From: Candidatus Methanophagales archaeon
Lineage (GTDB): Archaea; Halobacteriota; Syntropharchaeia; Alkanophagales; Methanospirareceae
Length of the DNA stretch: 38,760 bases
NCBI GenBank assembly: GCA_003336485.1
Contig: QENH01000185.1
Coordinates: 1-38,760, forward strand
Direction: 5' to 3'
Position numbers and translations under genes: made by a program
In this document: positions 8,306 through 16,281 of the stretch, one piece after another
Layout: each line of letters starts with the position of its first letter
Numbering within the stretch: position 1 is the first letter of the stretch
Notes under the pieces: model-generated
What the model was told of the DNA's origin: nothing
The model's database searches: none
What the model saw: only the letters and a program-made list of their open reading frames with translations

Positions 8306-9093
8306 TACTTTATTATTTTCCGGCTTAAACTTAAATAATATCATCACGTCAAATGCAGGTGCTTCAATAATGGCGACTATAACCGGAAAAGGGCAAATGC
8401 AGGTAAAAACACGCGAATTGCTAAACTCGCTACGGACATCCATGCGTTAAGTCATGCTAAATCATCGAACCTTACCGTACTCGCAGTTGCGAGACCAGAG
8501 AAGGGGCAAGTCTGCATCGCGGGCATAGCCGAAAACGGCGAATGGATACGACCACAAGGCGTTTATGAATCTGACGTATTCGGTTCGGGAAGCGAAAAGA
8601 TCAAAACTCTTTGCATCTCGAAAGTATATGTTGATGCGTGGCGAGGAAGACGTCCACGAAAAGAGGACCGCTTTTTTGTCTTTTGCGACGGCCCGGCACG
8701 TGAATTAAACGCAGAAACGAGGCGTGAATTCCTGGATCGCTATACTGACGAGTCCGTAGATGCAGTATTTAAAAGCGGCATGAGTTTGGGATTGATAAAG
8801 CCACGCATATTACAAGTTTATGAAGAGCGAAAGAAGAAGAAGAAGGGCCAAAAGAGCCATGAGCTATACATCCGTTTCAACTTCAAAGACGCTTCCGGCA
8901 GGGTATACCGAAGATGGTCATGCAGATGCAGTGACTTTTACAATTCCTGGAACGAACTGAAGAGGACGCATCGCTGGACTTATGGGTGGCGAATGCTCAG
9001 ATATTTGAGAAAGAATGACACTTATCTTGCTATTGGGCTCACGTATACAGATTACGGCAGTAACCGACTGGAATATGGCGCGTATCCGATGAT
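8306..9093 (+). repeat. Direct copy 1 of the OB-gene segment (partner 17798-18780)
   Basis: Homology begins in the promoter (TACTTTATTATTTTCCGGCT) and ends at CCGATGAT. Relative to copy 2 there is a 190-bp deletion just after the start region (junction near 8388-8391) at a short A/G-rich microhomology. The central stretch, about 8430-8955, looks identical by eye. Differences cluster at 8956-9045 and in the 5' flank. Confidence 0.9.
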
Positions 9094-9112
9094 AAACACA
9101 TGTTTTAGTTAA
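8370..9112 (+). pseudogene. OB-fold protein pseudogene (5' deletion, altered 3' end)
   Basis: This is a broken copy of the intact gene at 17867-18805. The ATG at 8370 is preserved with its promoter, but the 190-bp deletion removes the N-terminal OB fold and shifts the frame. The original frame has no start codon until an internal ATG at 8780, from which 110 residues could be made. The 3' end also diverges: after PMI it reads NTCFS and stops, instead of VGVHVLA. A shortened C-terminal protein from 8780 cannot be excluded, but nothing upstream of that ATG looks like a translation signal. Confidence 0.85.
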
Positions 9113-9458
9113 AGATAAGTTATGTCCACACTACATCATAAACATAAAATTCCTACCTCACCGCTGCCGTTATCCAAGTTATAACCCTATGTGATCAGTT
9201 GTGATAGCTTCATAGAAGTAAGTTGAGTTAGTGGTTTTGAAGCAGGTTAACCACTATTCACAAAAGCGTATTTCACATCGCTTCGCTTTTCGCCTTCATC
9301 GGTTTTCGGCAAGGATATGGAGTTTCAGCACTTGCGCTGATTTACAAATGGGCCGTTTAGGAGTATTTTGAATTTTTGTGGTTTAAAAAGCCTAAAACGT
9401 TCAACAGCGGCATATAAAAGTTATTCAGGAGGACAGTTTTGCTTAATCCGCTTTTTAT
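9113..9458. other. Non-coding stretch with direct repeat A and a hairpin
   Basis: 346 bp without a credible ORF. It contains an inverted repeat TAGTGGTT/AACCACTA (9229-9256, 12-nt loop) and direct repeat A (9278-9312). A GGAGG-containing AT-rich tail lies before the convergent nucleotidyltransferase stop. It may be the relic of an insertion. Confidence 0.45.
9278..9312 (+). repeat. Direct repeat A, left copy
   Basis: About 35 bp, beginning TCGCTTCGCTTTT and ending CGGTTTTCGGCAA. The partner is 12038-12073, with one substitution and one inserted T. The pair brackets the HD/nucleotidyltransferase genes. Confidence 0.7.
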
Positions 9459-10499
9459 TTACAAAATAAATAGATCATATACAAGATCATCCCATTTTTC
9501 GAACTCATGAAAGAGGCTTAACAACGCCTCATGAAAATTTTCCGATTTCTGCCTTAGCTCTAAAAAAGAGGAGTTATCATAACGAGAATCATAATCAATT
9601 TTACTCAGTTCTTCTCTTGTTTTAGGATTATTGATTATTCCTAAGAAGTCATTGTATAAACGGAAAGGAGTAATAAGGTCTTTTTTGTCGCTTTCCAATA
9701 ATATTGTTGCTAATTTTTCGATAGGTGGCAAACGTATCTCCTCAAAAAGAGATGGATAGTATCTATCAGATTCGTGGTTTGAAAATTCTTTGATTTTATG
9801 TAATATTAAGGCCATGCTAGTGAAAAACCAGAACTTCCTAGAATGCCGCAATTTAAAATTTCTCAAAGCCCATGGTTTATTTATTTCTTCCACTTTGTAC
9901 AAGTAATCAACGGCAACGGTTCTATAATATCTTATTAATTCGTTTATTAACGCTCTTGGATAACCTCTCTTTTCACTTGATGTTTTAGTATAATGGGTAT
10001 AAATCTGAGATAAAATTTGCTCATAGAGCTCTGGATTATAAAGGCATTTTGATTCTGTAAGCAGAAGAACCCGCCAAGTAAGATGTTGAGTTTTATCCTT
10101 GTTTCCACCAATATTTTTAGTTAATTGGGTTATACATGCAGGGCTCTCAAATGTTTTGCCAACTCCTGAAGGTTTTTTAATATCCATCTCATCCAATATC
10201 TGTGAAATTTGATCATCAAATGAATGAAAATTAGAGATATCCTTTTCCTCTCCATTGTAAATTAATAAGTAGTCCAAATCAGAAGAGAGGGATGCCTCTA
10301 GCCTACCATATGAACCTACTACCGCTAGACAAACATCGTTATTAGATTTTTCACCGTTAAAACTATCCAAGACTTTTTTTTGAAGCTCTTTTAAAGTTCT
10401 AACAGAAAAATGCCCGTTTTCCAAAATAAAATTTAACTCTTTATTACGTAAACCTAATTTTTCCAAAGTTCCGCTGAAAGAGTTTACTGCCCGGTACAT
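9459..10499 (-). CDS. Pol-beta-type nucleotidyltransferase, paired with HD hydrolase
   Basis: 346 aa. The minimal nucleotidyltransferase motif GSYGRLEASLSSDLDY (about residues 62-77) has the GS pair and the two metal-binding Asp (D74, D76). A helical domain follows (about 170-245) with PRALINELIRYYRT and WALRNFKLRHSRKFW, resembling the substrate-binding domain of DUF294/GlnD-like transferases. The ATG overlaps the end of the HD gene by 16 nt, so the two are translationally coupled. The codon use is AT-richer than the core genes (many TTT, AAA, ATT), pointing to transfer. The nucleotide and target are unknown; adenylylation or uridylylation of a protein or RNA is possible. Confidence 0.75.
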   Translation of the reverse strand: MYRAVNSFSGTLEKLGLRNKELNFILENGHFSVRTLKELQKKVLDSFNGEKSNNDVCLAVVGSYGRLEASLSSDLDYLLIYNGEEKDISNFHSFDDQISQILDEMDIKKPSGVGKTFESPACITQLTKNIGGNKDKTQHLTWRVLLLTESKCLYNPELYEQILSQIYTHYTKTSSEKRGYPRALINELIRYYRTVAVDYLYKVEEINKPWALRNFKLRHSRKFWFFTSMALILHKIKEFSNHESDRYYPSLFEEIRLPPIEKLATILLESDKKDLITPFRLYNDFLGIINNPKTREELSKIDYDSRYDNSSFLELRQKSENFHEALLSLFHEFEKWDDLVYDLFIL

Positions 10500-11650
10500 T
10501 CTCCACTATAATATCCATGCATGAGATAATTTCTCTCAATATTTTGCTCAAGTTCACGTAAAAACTTAGTATCATTTGGTAAATTACAATAACTACAACT
10601 TCGTATATAACATCCTTTAGCGTCTGAAAGTTTAATACGATTAGGCATTTTAAAATTTTTGTTATCCATATAAATGAATTTTTTCAATCTTCTTTTTTCA
10701 AAAGTATTACATAGTGAAATATCTTCTTGAAAGTTTTCAAGAAAAGATCCATTTATTCGAATTGAACTTAAAAAGGATTGAACTTTTTTTTGTTTGAAAA
10801 GATAAAATAAGAAATCATTATCTGTCATCAAAGAGATTTTCTTAAAATTAGTCTCATCACTGGCAATTTGTTCAAACAACATACTTAAAAAATGTTCCGC
10901 TATTAAATTTTTAGGATTGTAAATGTAAAGATTGTATATTCTATTTTTAAGTGACCAAAAAGCATCTAAAGAATCCCTATAATTGAGATTTAAGACCACC
11001 TCACCATTCAAGATTGAGAAACTTTTAAGGATATCTTCTGTAGCAACGGCTTTTTCACCGAAGGACCATGCTGCCCTATTTATTCCATCAATCGTGTCTG
11101 GGTTAAAAGGATTATCCATTAAAGTATTCAGAACTTTATCGCCACATCTACCACTTAAAAGCAAACTAATTTCAGCGATGTTTACCGAATGCTTCTTTAG
11201 CACCTTGTGTAAATTGACAACGTTCGACTTATATTGCAAGCTACCTACGATTAGTCTGCGTGTCTGAGTATGATGCCCATTACATGCATAGCGCACATGT
11301 TCACTAAAGATTGATTCCAAACAGTGAGAAAGTGGAGGGTGTCCAATATCGTGTAAAAGACTCGCAACAATCAACGTTTTCGTTCTATTTTGATCAAGAT
11401 TTAAAAATTCTGCTATTTTTTTTGCGATTAAAGCAACGCCTATAGAATGATCAAATCTACTGAATTTGTATTTTGTACCAAATAAATCAAATACATCAAT
11501 AGTCCCTAAAAAACTAATACCTTTCAATCGCTGAAATTCTGGTGTAGTGATAATGCTTTGATAGACTCCCTCTCCAAATTTTTTTTGTATTTCTGCCTGA
11601 GTGTAAAGATATCTTGGTTCATCAAAAATATTTAAAATGTTTTGTGGCAT
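10484..11650 (-). CDS. HD-domain phosphohydrolase (dGTPase/SAMHD1-like)
   Basis: 388 aa from ATG 11650. The metal-binding set is visible: H in FSRFDHSIGV, HD in SLLHDIGHPPLSH, and a later Asp in NPDTIDGINRAAW. This is the dGTPase/SAMHD1-type arrangement acting on (d)NTPs or other nucleotides. The C-terminus has a Cys cluster (CYIRSCSYC) that may bind metal. A frame-compatible ATG lies at 11677, but the minus-strand TATA (TATTTATATA, 11681-11690) would start transcription near 11660, downstream of it. ATG 11650 preceded by AAGGGT is therefore preferred. It forms a two-gene unit with the nucleotidyltransferase; the AT-rich composition suggests horizontal acquisition. A defence or nucleotide-signalling role is inference. 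Confidence 0.8.
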   Translation of the reverse strand: MPQNILNIFDEPRYLYTQAEIQKKFGEGVYQSIITTPEFQRLKGISFLGTIDVFDLFGTKYKFSRFDHSIGVALIAKKIAEFLNLDQNRTKTLIVASLLHDIGHPPLSHCLESIFSEHVRYACNGHHTQTRRLIVGSLQYKSNVVNLHKVLKKHSVNIAEISLLLSGRCGDKVLNTLMDNPFNPDTIDGINRAAWSFGEKAVATEDILKSFSILNGEVVLNLNYRDSLDAFWSLKNRIYNLYIYNPKNLIAEHFLSMLFEQIASDETNFKKISLMTDNDFLFYLFKQKKVQSFLSSIRINGSFLENFQEDISLCNTFEKRRLKKFIYMDNKNFKMPNRIKLSDAKGCYIRSCSYCNLPNDTKFLRELEQNIERNYLMHGYYSGECTGQ

Positions 11651-11680
11651 TTTACCCTTACTTAATTCTTTTTTCATGAG

Positions 11681-11690
11681 TATATAAATA
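11681..11690 (-). promoter_or_regulatory. TATA box of the HD/nucleotidyltransferase pair
   Basis: The minus strand reads TATTTATATA. With the archaeal spacing of about 25 nt, transcription starts near 11660, leaving a ~10-nt leader before ATG 11650. Confidence 0.55.
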
Positions 11691-12037
11691 ACTTATGGAT
11701 TTGTTTCCTCTCCCGTTAAGCATTTAAATAAACCTGTTGGTTATCTAGCCAGTAAAAGCTTTTCGGTGCATATAACATAGACTCATGTTATCTGATAGTA
11801 TCCCCCCTATAAGGATTATAATGCCTAAAACACCCCGTTTCTCTTCAATTTCTTACCACACGCACACATAGCCACTTTAAGCAAATTTTATAACTGCTTT
11901 AAGAATAGCCTTAGTCAGCACCTTTTATTTCGTCTATGTGCAAATAAGGAAGTGTTTTTTGGGTGGTGAGCTTCTGTAGAACCCTATAATGCTATATGCG
12001 GTAGATAGTTCTTTTCCATCTCACAGCTTCTTCTATG

Positions 12038-12073
12038 TCGCTTCGCTTTTTGCCTTCATCGGTTTTTCGGCAA
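12038..12073 (+). repeat. Direct repeat A, right copy
   Basis: Partner of 9278-9312; it reads TCGCTTCGCTTTTTGCC and ends CGGTTTTTCGGCAA. Confidence 0.7.
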
Positions 12074-12221
12074 CACATATCATTGTTGACGTGGCGCAAA
12101 CAATTCAACAGAAGAAAAAGGACACCATACCACTGTTGGCTTCTGCACCGATACGGGTAAACAGCACAGGAGGGAGTTTAACCCTCTTGCTGATTAGGCT
12201 ACGAGGCACAGACATATATCG

Positions 12222-12250
12222 TACTTAAGTACGAAGCCTATCTGAAATTA
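12222..12250 (+). repeat. Direct repeat B, left copy
   Basis: 29 bp starting TACTTAAGTA and ending CTGAAATTA, 26 of 29 identical with 15174-15202. The left copy starts with the palindrome GTACTTAAGTAC. The pair brackets the lipoprotein, membrane-protein and isomerase genes. Confidence 0.65.
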
Positions 12251-12279
12251 TTGCATTGGTGAATATGCTCAATCTTTCT

Positions 12280-12948
12280 TCACCCTTTTTTCCGAATGGC
12301 AATTATGGAGATCATCAGAGCAACTATGGCAATTAGCGTACTAACTAAAAACCGCCAATTAGACGTTAACCACCACACATGGTTGACGTTGACGTTGACT
12401 TCCCAATCCCCTGCTTCATATTCTTTTTGCCTGTCAGTACCCTGAACGAGTAATATCACGAAATAAGTAAGCTTTAGCGTTTGTATACCCGATTTTAAAG
12501 GTGTTACATGAAATTCCCAGTGGGTATATTTATCGGATTCGATTATCTGTGGTGCTCCACTTTTAGGGTCTATATCAAAGTTTCTCCCGGTTAGGCGAAC
12601 TTTCATATAGGTTGAAACTTTAGTCTCATTAGTTTGAGGTTCTCCACGCCCTTCAAGCCCCTTAGTCAAGTCTTCTGTTAGATTTTGAGTAATACGCACC
12701 TCGACCAGTTCTGTCTCACCAACTTTCATTTCATGAGGTGGATTGAAAAGAACTTTGCCTGTTGGCAGATTTTCAAGTATTTCATCGATTGATTCTTGAA
12801 TTGGTGCTGTTGGCGCCACTGTTGGTACTGCGGTTGGCGCTATTTTGCATGCTTCCTCTGATGCTGGTTTCTCGGCACATCCTGCAAACATTGCGACCGC
12901 TAAAATCGCAGCAATGACTGTTAAATTAATTATAGCTTGCTTTTTCAT
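12280..12948 (-). CDS. Lipoprotein with single C-terminal membrane helix
   Basis: 222 aa from ATG 12948, which has a strong AGGAGGAGATAAAGG upstream; the longer frame start at 13029 lacks support. The signal peptide ends in the lipobox FAGC. A Pro/Thr/Val-rich linker follows, then a beta-rich domain (about residues 60-190) beginning LPTGKVLFNPPHEMKVGE. A C-terminal helix (FLVSTLIAIVALMISIIAI) with positive tail follows. The core domain resembles a widespread uncharacterised prokaryotic beta domain I have seen beside signalling and conflict genes; that is recollection, not proof. It is likely anchored at the outer face of the membrane. Confidence 0.7.
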   Translation of the reverse strand: MKKQAIINLTVIAAILAVAMFAGCAEKPASEEACKIAPTAVPTVAPTAPIQESIDEILENLPTGKVLFNPPHEMKVGETELVEVRITQNLTEDLTKGLEGRGEPQTNETKVSTYMKVRLTGRNFDIDPKSGAPQIIESDKYTHWEFHVTPLKSGIQTLKLTYFVILLVQGTDRQKEYEAGDWEVNVNVNHVWWLTSNWRFLVSTLIAIVALMISIIAIRKKG

Positions 12949-13029
12949 TTTTCCTTTATCTCCTCCTATAGCCATGCATTGGTGAGGGGCGCATAAAAGT
13001 TTTTTGATATGTGCACATTTGTTATCCAT

Positions 13030-13435
13030 TTAAGATACATACTCACATCTCAAAAACCGGTTATTTACTTCTCTCTTTCTCTACATTAGAAGGCACCTAT
13101 GAAAGTGCCATATCTTATTGTTTCTATCATCTCATCGGTTGAATATTGAATAGATCACAGCGCCACCCCTAGCCCTTGCTGCACCCTTATATTTTTCAGC
13201 CACACTTCCGCAAAATAGCTAATTATGGGACAAGGTCTAAAAGAGTGAAAAGAATAGAGAAAAGAAATATGTAATCTATTACGTATAATCGTAATATGAC
13301 ATATCCCAAATTCTCTCTTTACATCCATCCAAATCGGTAATGACGCCCATCTAGAAAAACTAAATCTACCTATTCCGTAAAACGTGCAGAGTTACGGTTT
13401 AAAAATACATTTTACCCTACTTTTTAAAGAGGGTA
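13030..13435. other. Non-coding stretch, no clear gene
   Basis: About 400 bp. A small dyad GGCAC/GTGCC lies near 13090-13108. A 26-codon minus-strand open stretch (about 13157-13236) reads protein-like (ISYFAEVWLKNIRVQQG) but has no start, and may be a gene relic. Nothing else is identifiable. Confidence 0.35.
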
Positions 13436-14020
13436 CTACGGCACATGTCTTAGTAAATACTTTGTAGCTGCCTCAAATTTCTTTTCACTTTGAAAATATC
13501 CCAAAAGCGCCTGATTTAGCTGCTTTTTTGTTTCTATTATTCCTTTAACGAATTCTTCCTTCTCAGGATAATCAATAATAGCTTTGATCCATTCGTCGTG
13601 ATTAGATTGATCAAAATTTTCAGAAAAATCATCTTGTAGACCATGCCAAAGAAGATCAACTGAGCCTGCTAACTTACTTAAATATTCGGCTACCTCTGGC
13701 TCTTCCTTCTTTATTTTGCCCACGTATCTCCCCGTATCTTTTAGTACATCATGAAGTTCTCTATAGTCCATGATAATGAGAGTCCTACTGAGTTGATTAT
13801 AGCAGTTATCCCTAACACTAGCATATCTTTCTTTAAATTCGGTGATCTCCTTATAAAGAATACAGCACCATTCCGTAAAAGGCACCAAATATGTGGCCGC
13901 CAATTCCCTTCTTAAAGTGGTTCTCGAAGCAAACCATGGTCCAATGAAATAACCAAAAATCCAAGTAATTAGGCTTGATAACATTATCCATACCCACCAG
14001 AATTCCTCTGCCCATCCCAT
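13436..14020 (-). CDS. Small membrane-anchored hypothetical protein
   Basis: 194 aa. One or two N-terminal membrane helices (about residues 5-35: WWVWIMLSSLITWIFGYFIG) are followed by a soluble helical domain with charged residues. ATG 14020 has a textbook AAGGAGGTATCACA upstream. It starts 29 nt after the isomerase stop, on the same strand, so it is probably co-transcribed. Family unknown; there are no catalytic motifs. Confidence 0.65.
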   Translation of the reverse strand: MGWAEEFWWVWIMLSSLITWIFGYFIGPWFASRTTLRRELAATYLVPFTEWCCILYKEITEFKERYASVRDNCYNQLSRTLIIMDYRELHDVLKDTGRYVGKIKKEEPEVAEYLSKLAGSVDLLWHGLQDDFSENFDQSNHDEWIKAIIDYPEKEEFVKGIIETKKQLNQALLGYFQSEKKFEAATKYLLRHVP

Positions 14021-14049
14021 TGTGATACCTCCTTAACCTGTCCTGCTAC

Positions 14050-14964
14050 TTACTTATTATTTTTATTCAATAGTCGTGTTAAAAATTGCTTAGCTTGCTT
14101 TGCAGCAAAATCTGGAAAGGTATTATACGTATACAGTTCGACTGTCAAAAAGCCAGTATACCGGATTTGTTTTAGAGTTTCCAAAATTTTTCTAAAACCC
14201 ACTTCCCCTATGTCACCTTCACCAGGTATAAGGTGATAATGCTTCTTATCCTTAATGTCTTCAACATGTAAATGGATTATTTCGTCTTTTAGATCTCCAA
14301 TTGCATCACATATAGTATCTAGAGACTTTTCAATACAGTAGCAATGTCCTATATCAAAATTGATACCTAGGTTTTTAGATTCAACTTCCTCAATGAGCTT
14401 AACCATATCTTCAATACTTTCTATCAAATGAAAAGGCTCGGGCTCCAAAGCTATCTTGATTTGTTTTCGTATCGCATAATCTAAACATTCTTCGAGTCCG
14501 CTTATCAACCACTCCCATGCTTCTGCTGGTGGGGTTCCAGGTAAGCGAATTCCCGAAAAGGTGCTAATGTTTTTAACTCCTAAATCCACAGCTAAATCAA
14601 TACTCTGCTTAATATATTCGATTCTTTTTCTTCGGCACTCCTCACTTTGGCTGACAAAGGAGGGCTCATACATAGCACAAAATTGCTCCACAGAAGGAGG
14701 AATATTCATCCCTTTCAGCTTTTTCATCTCTTCCTCATAAATGGCAGAGACCGAGCTAGCGTTAAGATTAGCAATTTCAATCCCTAAATCTTGGGTGAAT
14801 TCCCTTAATATCTGACGCTCTACTTGGTTCAGATCGGCAGGATAAGCATGAGGGCGATCAGCCATAAGGTCAATTCCTTCGTATCCTAATTCCTTAATCT
14901 TTTGTATAGCTTCCTGAACCTTATAGGCTTGATACCCATTTGTTCCATAGCTTAATTTGAACAT
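14050..14964 (-). CDS. Sugar phosphate isomerase/epimerase, AP-endonuclease-2 TIM barrel
   Basis: 304 aa in the xylose-isomerase-like TIM-barrel family. Expected metal ligands are visible in order: Glu in IALEPEPFHL, Asp/His in LGINFDIGHCY, His in IIHLHVEDI, and Glu in FLTVELYTY near the end. The acceptor loop HYHLIPGEGDIGEVGF matches hexulose/tagatose epimerase-like members. ATG 14964 has AAGGAGAAG upstream. The substrate is unknown. It leads a probable operon with the membrane protein and perhaps the lipoprotein. Confidence 0.82.
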   Translation of the reverse strand: MFKLSYGTNGYQAYKVQEAIQKIKELGYEGIDLMADRPHAYPADLNQVERQILREFTQDLGIEIANLNASSVSAIYEEEMKKLKGMNIPPSVEQFCAMYEPSFVSQSEECRRKRIEYIKQSIDLAVDLGVKNISTFSGIRLPGTPPAEAWEWLISGLEECLDYAIRKQIKIALEPEPFHLIESIEDMVKLIEEVESKNLGINFDIGHCYCIEKSLDTICDAIGDLKDEIIHLHVEDIKDKKHYHLIPGEGDIGEVGFRKILETLKQIRYTGFLTVELYTYNTFPDFAAKQAKQFLTRLLNKNNK

Positions 14965-15301
14965 ATTGTCTTCTCCTTATTTGAAATTTTTGATGCCCGC
15001 ATGGCGTAGAACTTCGGTATATCTGCAATACTTCGCATATCCCACCAATTTGGAGTTATATCTCCATTGCGTATATCATTCCATTTTAGCGGTATATCTG
15101 CGGTACTGCACATATACATCAATTTTGATGAATTTGCCTCTTTCATCTCTTTTTTTAAAGTCACCCTCACCCATACTTAAGTAAGAAGCCTGCCTGAAAT
15201 TACTATGTTATAAAGGGTTATAAATACTTTTCTATTTTTTCTTTTATGTAACGTTTGCTAAATTTAAAATGTGTATATCCACATCTAAAGAGTTAGTGAG
15301 G
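14965..15301. other. Intergenic divergent region with internal repeats
   Basis: A CGGTATATCTGC motif followed by a CATAT core occurs twice (about 15014 and 15090), about 75 bp apart, and direct repeat B (15174-15202) follows. A 72-codon frame here (14952-15170) is built from these repeats and looks non-coding. The region must hold promoters for the divergent isomerase and thermonuclease genes. Confidence 0.4.
15174..15202 (+). repeat. Direct repeat B, right copy
   Basis: Partner of 12222-12250; it starts TACTTAAGTA and ends CTGAAATTA, with three differences. Confidence 0.65.
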
Positions 15302-16135
15302 ATGATTAAACAGAGAATATTAATCGGAATCGCTTTGACGCTTCTCTTCATAAGCGTAGCCTTAGCCACTTCATCCGCTTCCTCAAATGTGATTATATAC
15401 GCCTTCGACCAAAACCCCGCTGGAAGCGATGACGGTAACGAATGGGTCACCTTTCACAACCCATCAAATGAAAGCGTGGACATAGGGAACTGGACTTTTG
15501 AGTCTACCCACGGCACAACAGCAATTGACTGGATAGCCGAAGGCACTACCCTTTACCCTGGAGCCTATTGTACATACACCCCTCATTATCGGTGGCTGGA
15601 CAATAGCGAAGAAGCGATAATCCTGAGAAATGCAAAAGGTGAAGAAGTAGATAGAACCCCCGTTGTAAGCGATAACGAGAACGATAACAGGTATTGGATG
15701 CGTAATAACTCAGAATGGACTTTTGGCGTTACGGAATTGGAGAAGGAGGAGCTATGGAGCGGATACGTCAAGAACGTAGTGGATGGCGATACGATTGACG
15801 TTTCTTTCAACATTTACGATATCAGGAGGGTAAGATTAGTGGGTGTCAATACCCCTGAAATAGGCGAAGAAGGATATGAAGAAGCGAAGGAGTTCGTAAA
15901 CAAGACTTGCTGGGGTGAAGCCATTAAGCTCGATGTAGATGATAAGAGGCAATACGACTCGCATTATAGGATATTGGCGGTTGTTTATGTTAATGATACA
16001 AATCTGACTGAGAAGCTGGTAAGAGAAGGCTATGCGGAGGTTATGGATATTCCGCCTTCTGAGTTTGATTCTCGTGAGTGGGAAGCGGATTATACGCCTT
16101 CGCCTGTTATCGCGTCCAGAGCAACAAACATATAG
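15302..16135 (+). CDS. Secreted lamin-tail + thermonuclease (SNase) protein
   Basis: 277 aa from ATG 15302. The signal peptide is about residues 1-27, a lamin-tail-like beta domain about 28-140, and a staphylococcal-nuclease domain about 153-250. SNase residues are visible: VVDGDTIDV, the Arg in RVRLVG (R178), NTPEIG (Thr184, Glu186; Asn183 stands where Asp is usual), and an Arg in DSHYRILAVVYV (R223). It should cut extracellular DNA or RNA with Ca2+. The protein stops soon after EADYTPSP. Related proteins, as I remember them, continue with a Pro/Thr linker and a Cys-rich module. Here the tail (VIASRATNI) looks like antisense of another reading frame, so the 3' end may be rearranged. Confidence 0.85.
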   Translation: MIKQRILIGIALTLLFISVALATSSASSNVIIYAFDQNPAGSDDGNEWVTFHNPSNESVDIGNWTFESTHGTTAIDWIAEGTTLYPGAYCTYTPHYRWLDNSEEAIILRNAKGEEVDRTPVVSDNENDNRYWMRNNSEWTFGVTELEKEELWSGYVKNVVDGDTIDVSFNIYDIRRVRLVGVNTPEIGEEGYEEAKEFVNKTCWGEAIKLDVDDKRQYDSHYRILAVVYVNDTNLTEKLVREGYAEVMDIPPSEFDSREWEADYTPSPVIASRATNI

Positions 16136-16242
16136 TAATAATCTCTACAATCCCCTAAGAGCGTGCCCGTATCCGCATCATAGGTGCCTTTGGTAGCAAT
16201 CTCAGTGTTTATCACTGCAGATGCAGATTTACGATATGCTTA
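16090..16242 (-). pseudogene. Possible gene relic antisense to the SNase 3' end
   Basis: The minus strand is open for about 50 codons and reads protein-like (TEIATKGTYDADTG, then DCRDYYYMFVALDAITGEGV before the stop). No start codon with signals is visible, and its last 15 codons overlap the SNase gene on the other strand. I do not recognise the family. It could be chance. Confidence 0.3.
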
Positions 16243-16281
16243 CACACGTCAAGAAGATATATCTTAGGCGTCTATTATCTC

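Larger units (their letters stand above)
11691..12279. other. Long non-coding stretch, repeats and a dyad
   Basis: Nearly 600 bp. Seen: an inverted repeat ATAACAT/ATGTTAT with a 6-nt loop (11772-11791), about 110 bp upstream of the HD start; the right copy of direct repeat A (12038-12073); and the left copy of direct repeat B (12222-12250). A 79-codon open frame at 11989-12228 has low-complexity, non-protein-like content and no supporting signals. Confidence 0.45.

Noticed and set aside
11989-12228. 79-codon plus-strand frame in the gap
   Set aside because: Covers direct repeat A, no RBS or TATA at a fitting distance, no recognisable domain.
14952-15170. 72-codon minus-strand frame upstream of the isomerase
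   Set aside because: Built from a local duplicated CGGTATATCTGC motif; overlaps the isomerase start; no protein features.
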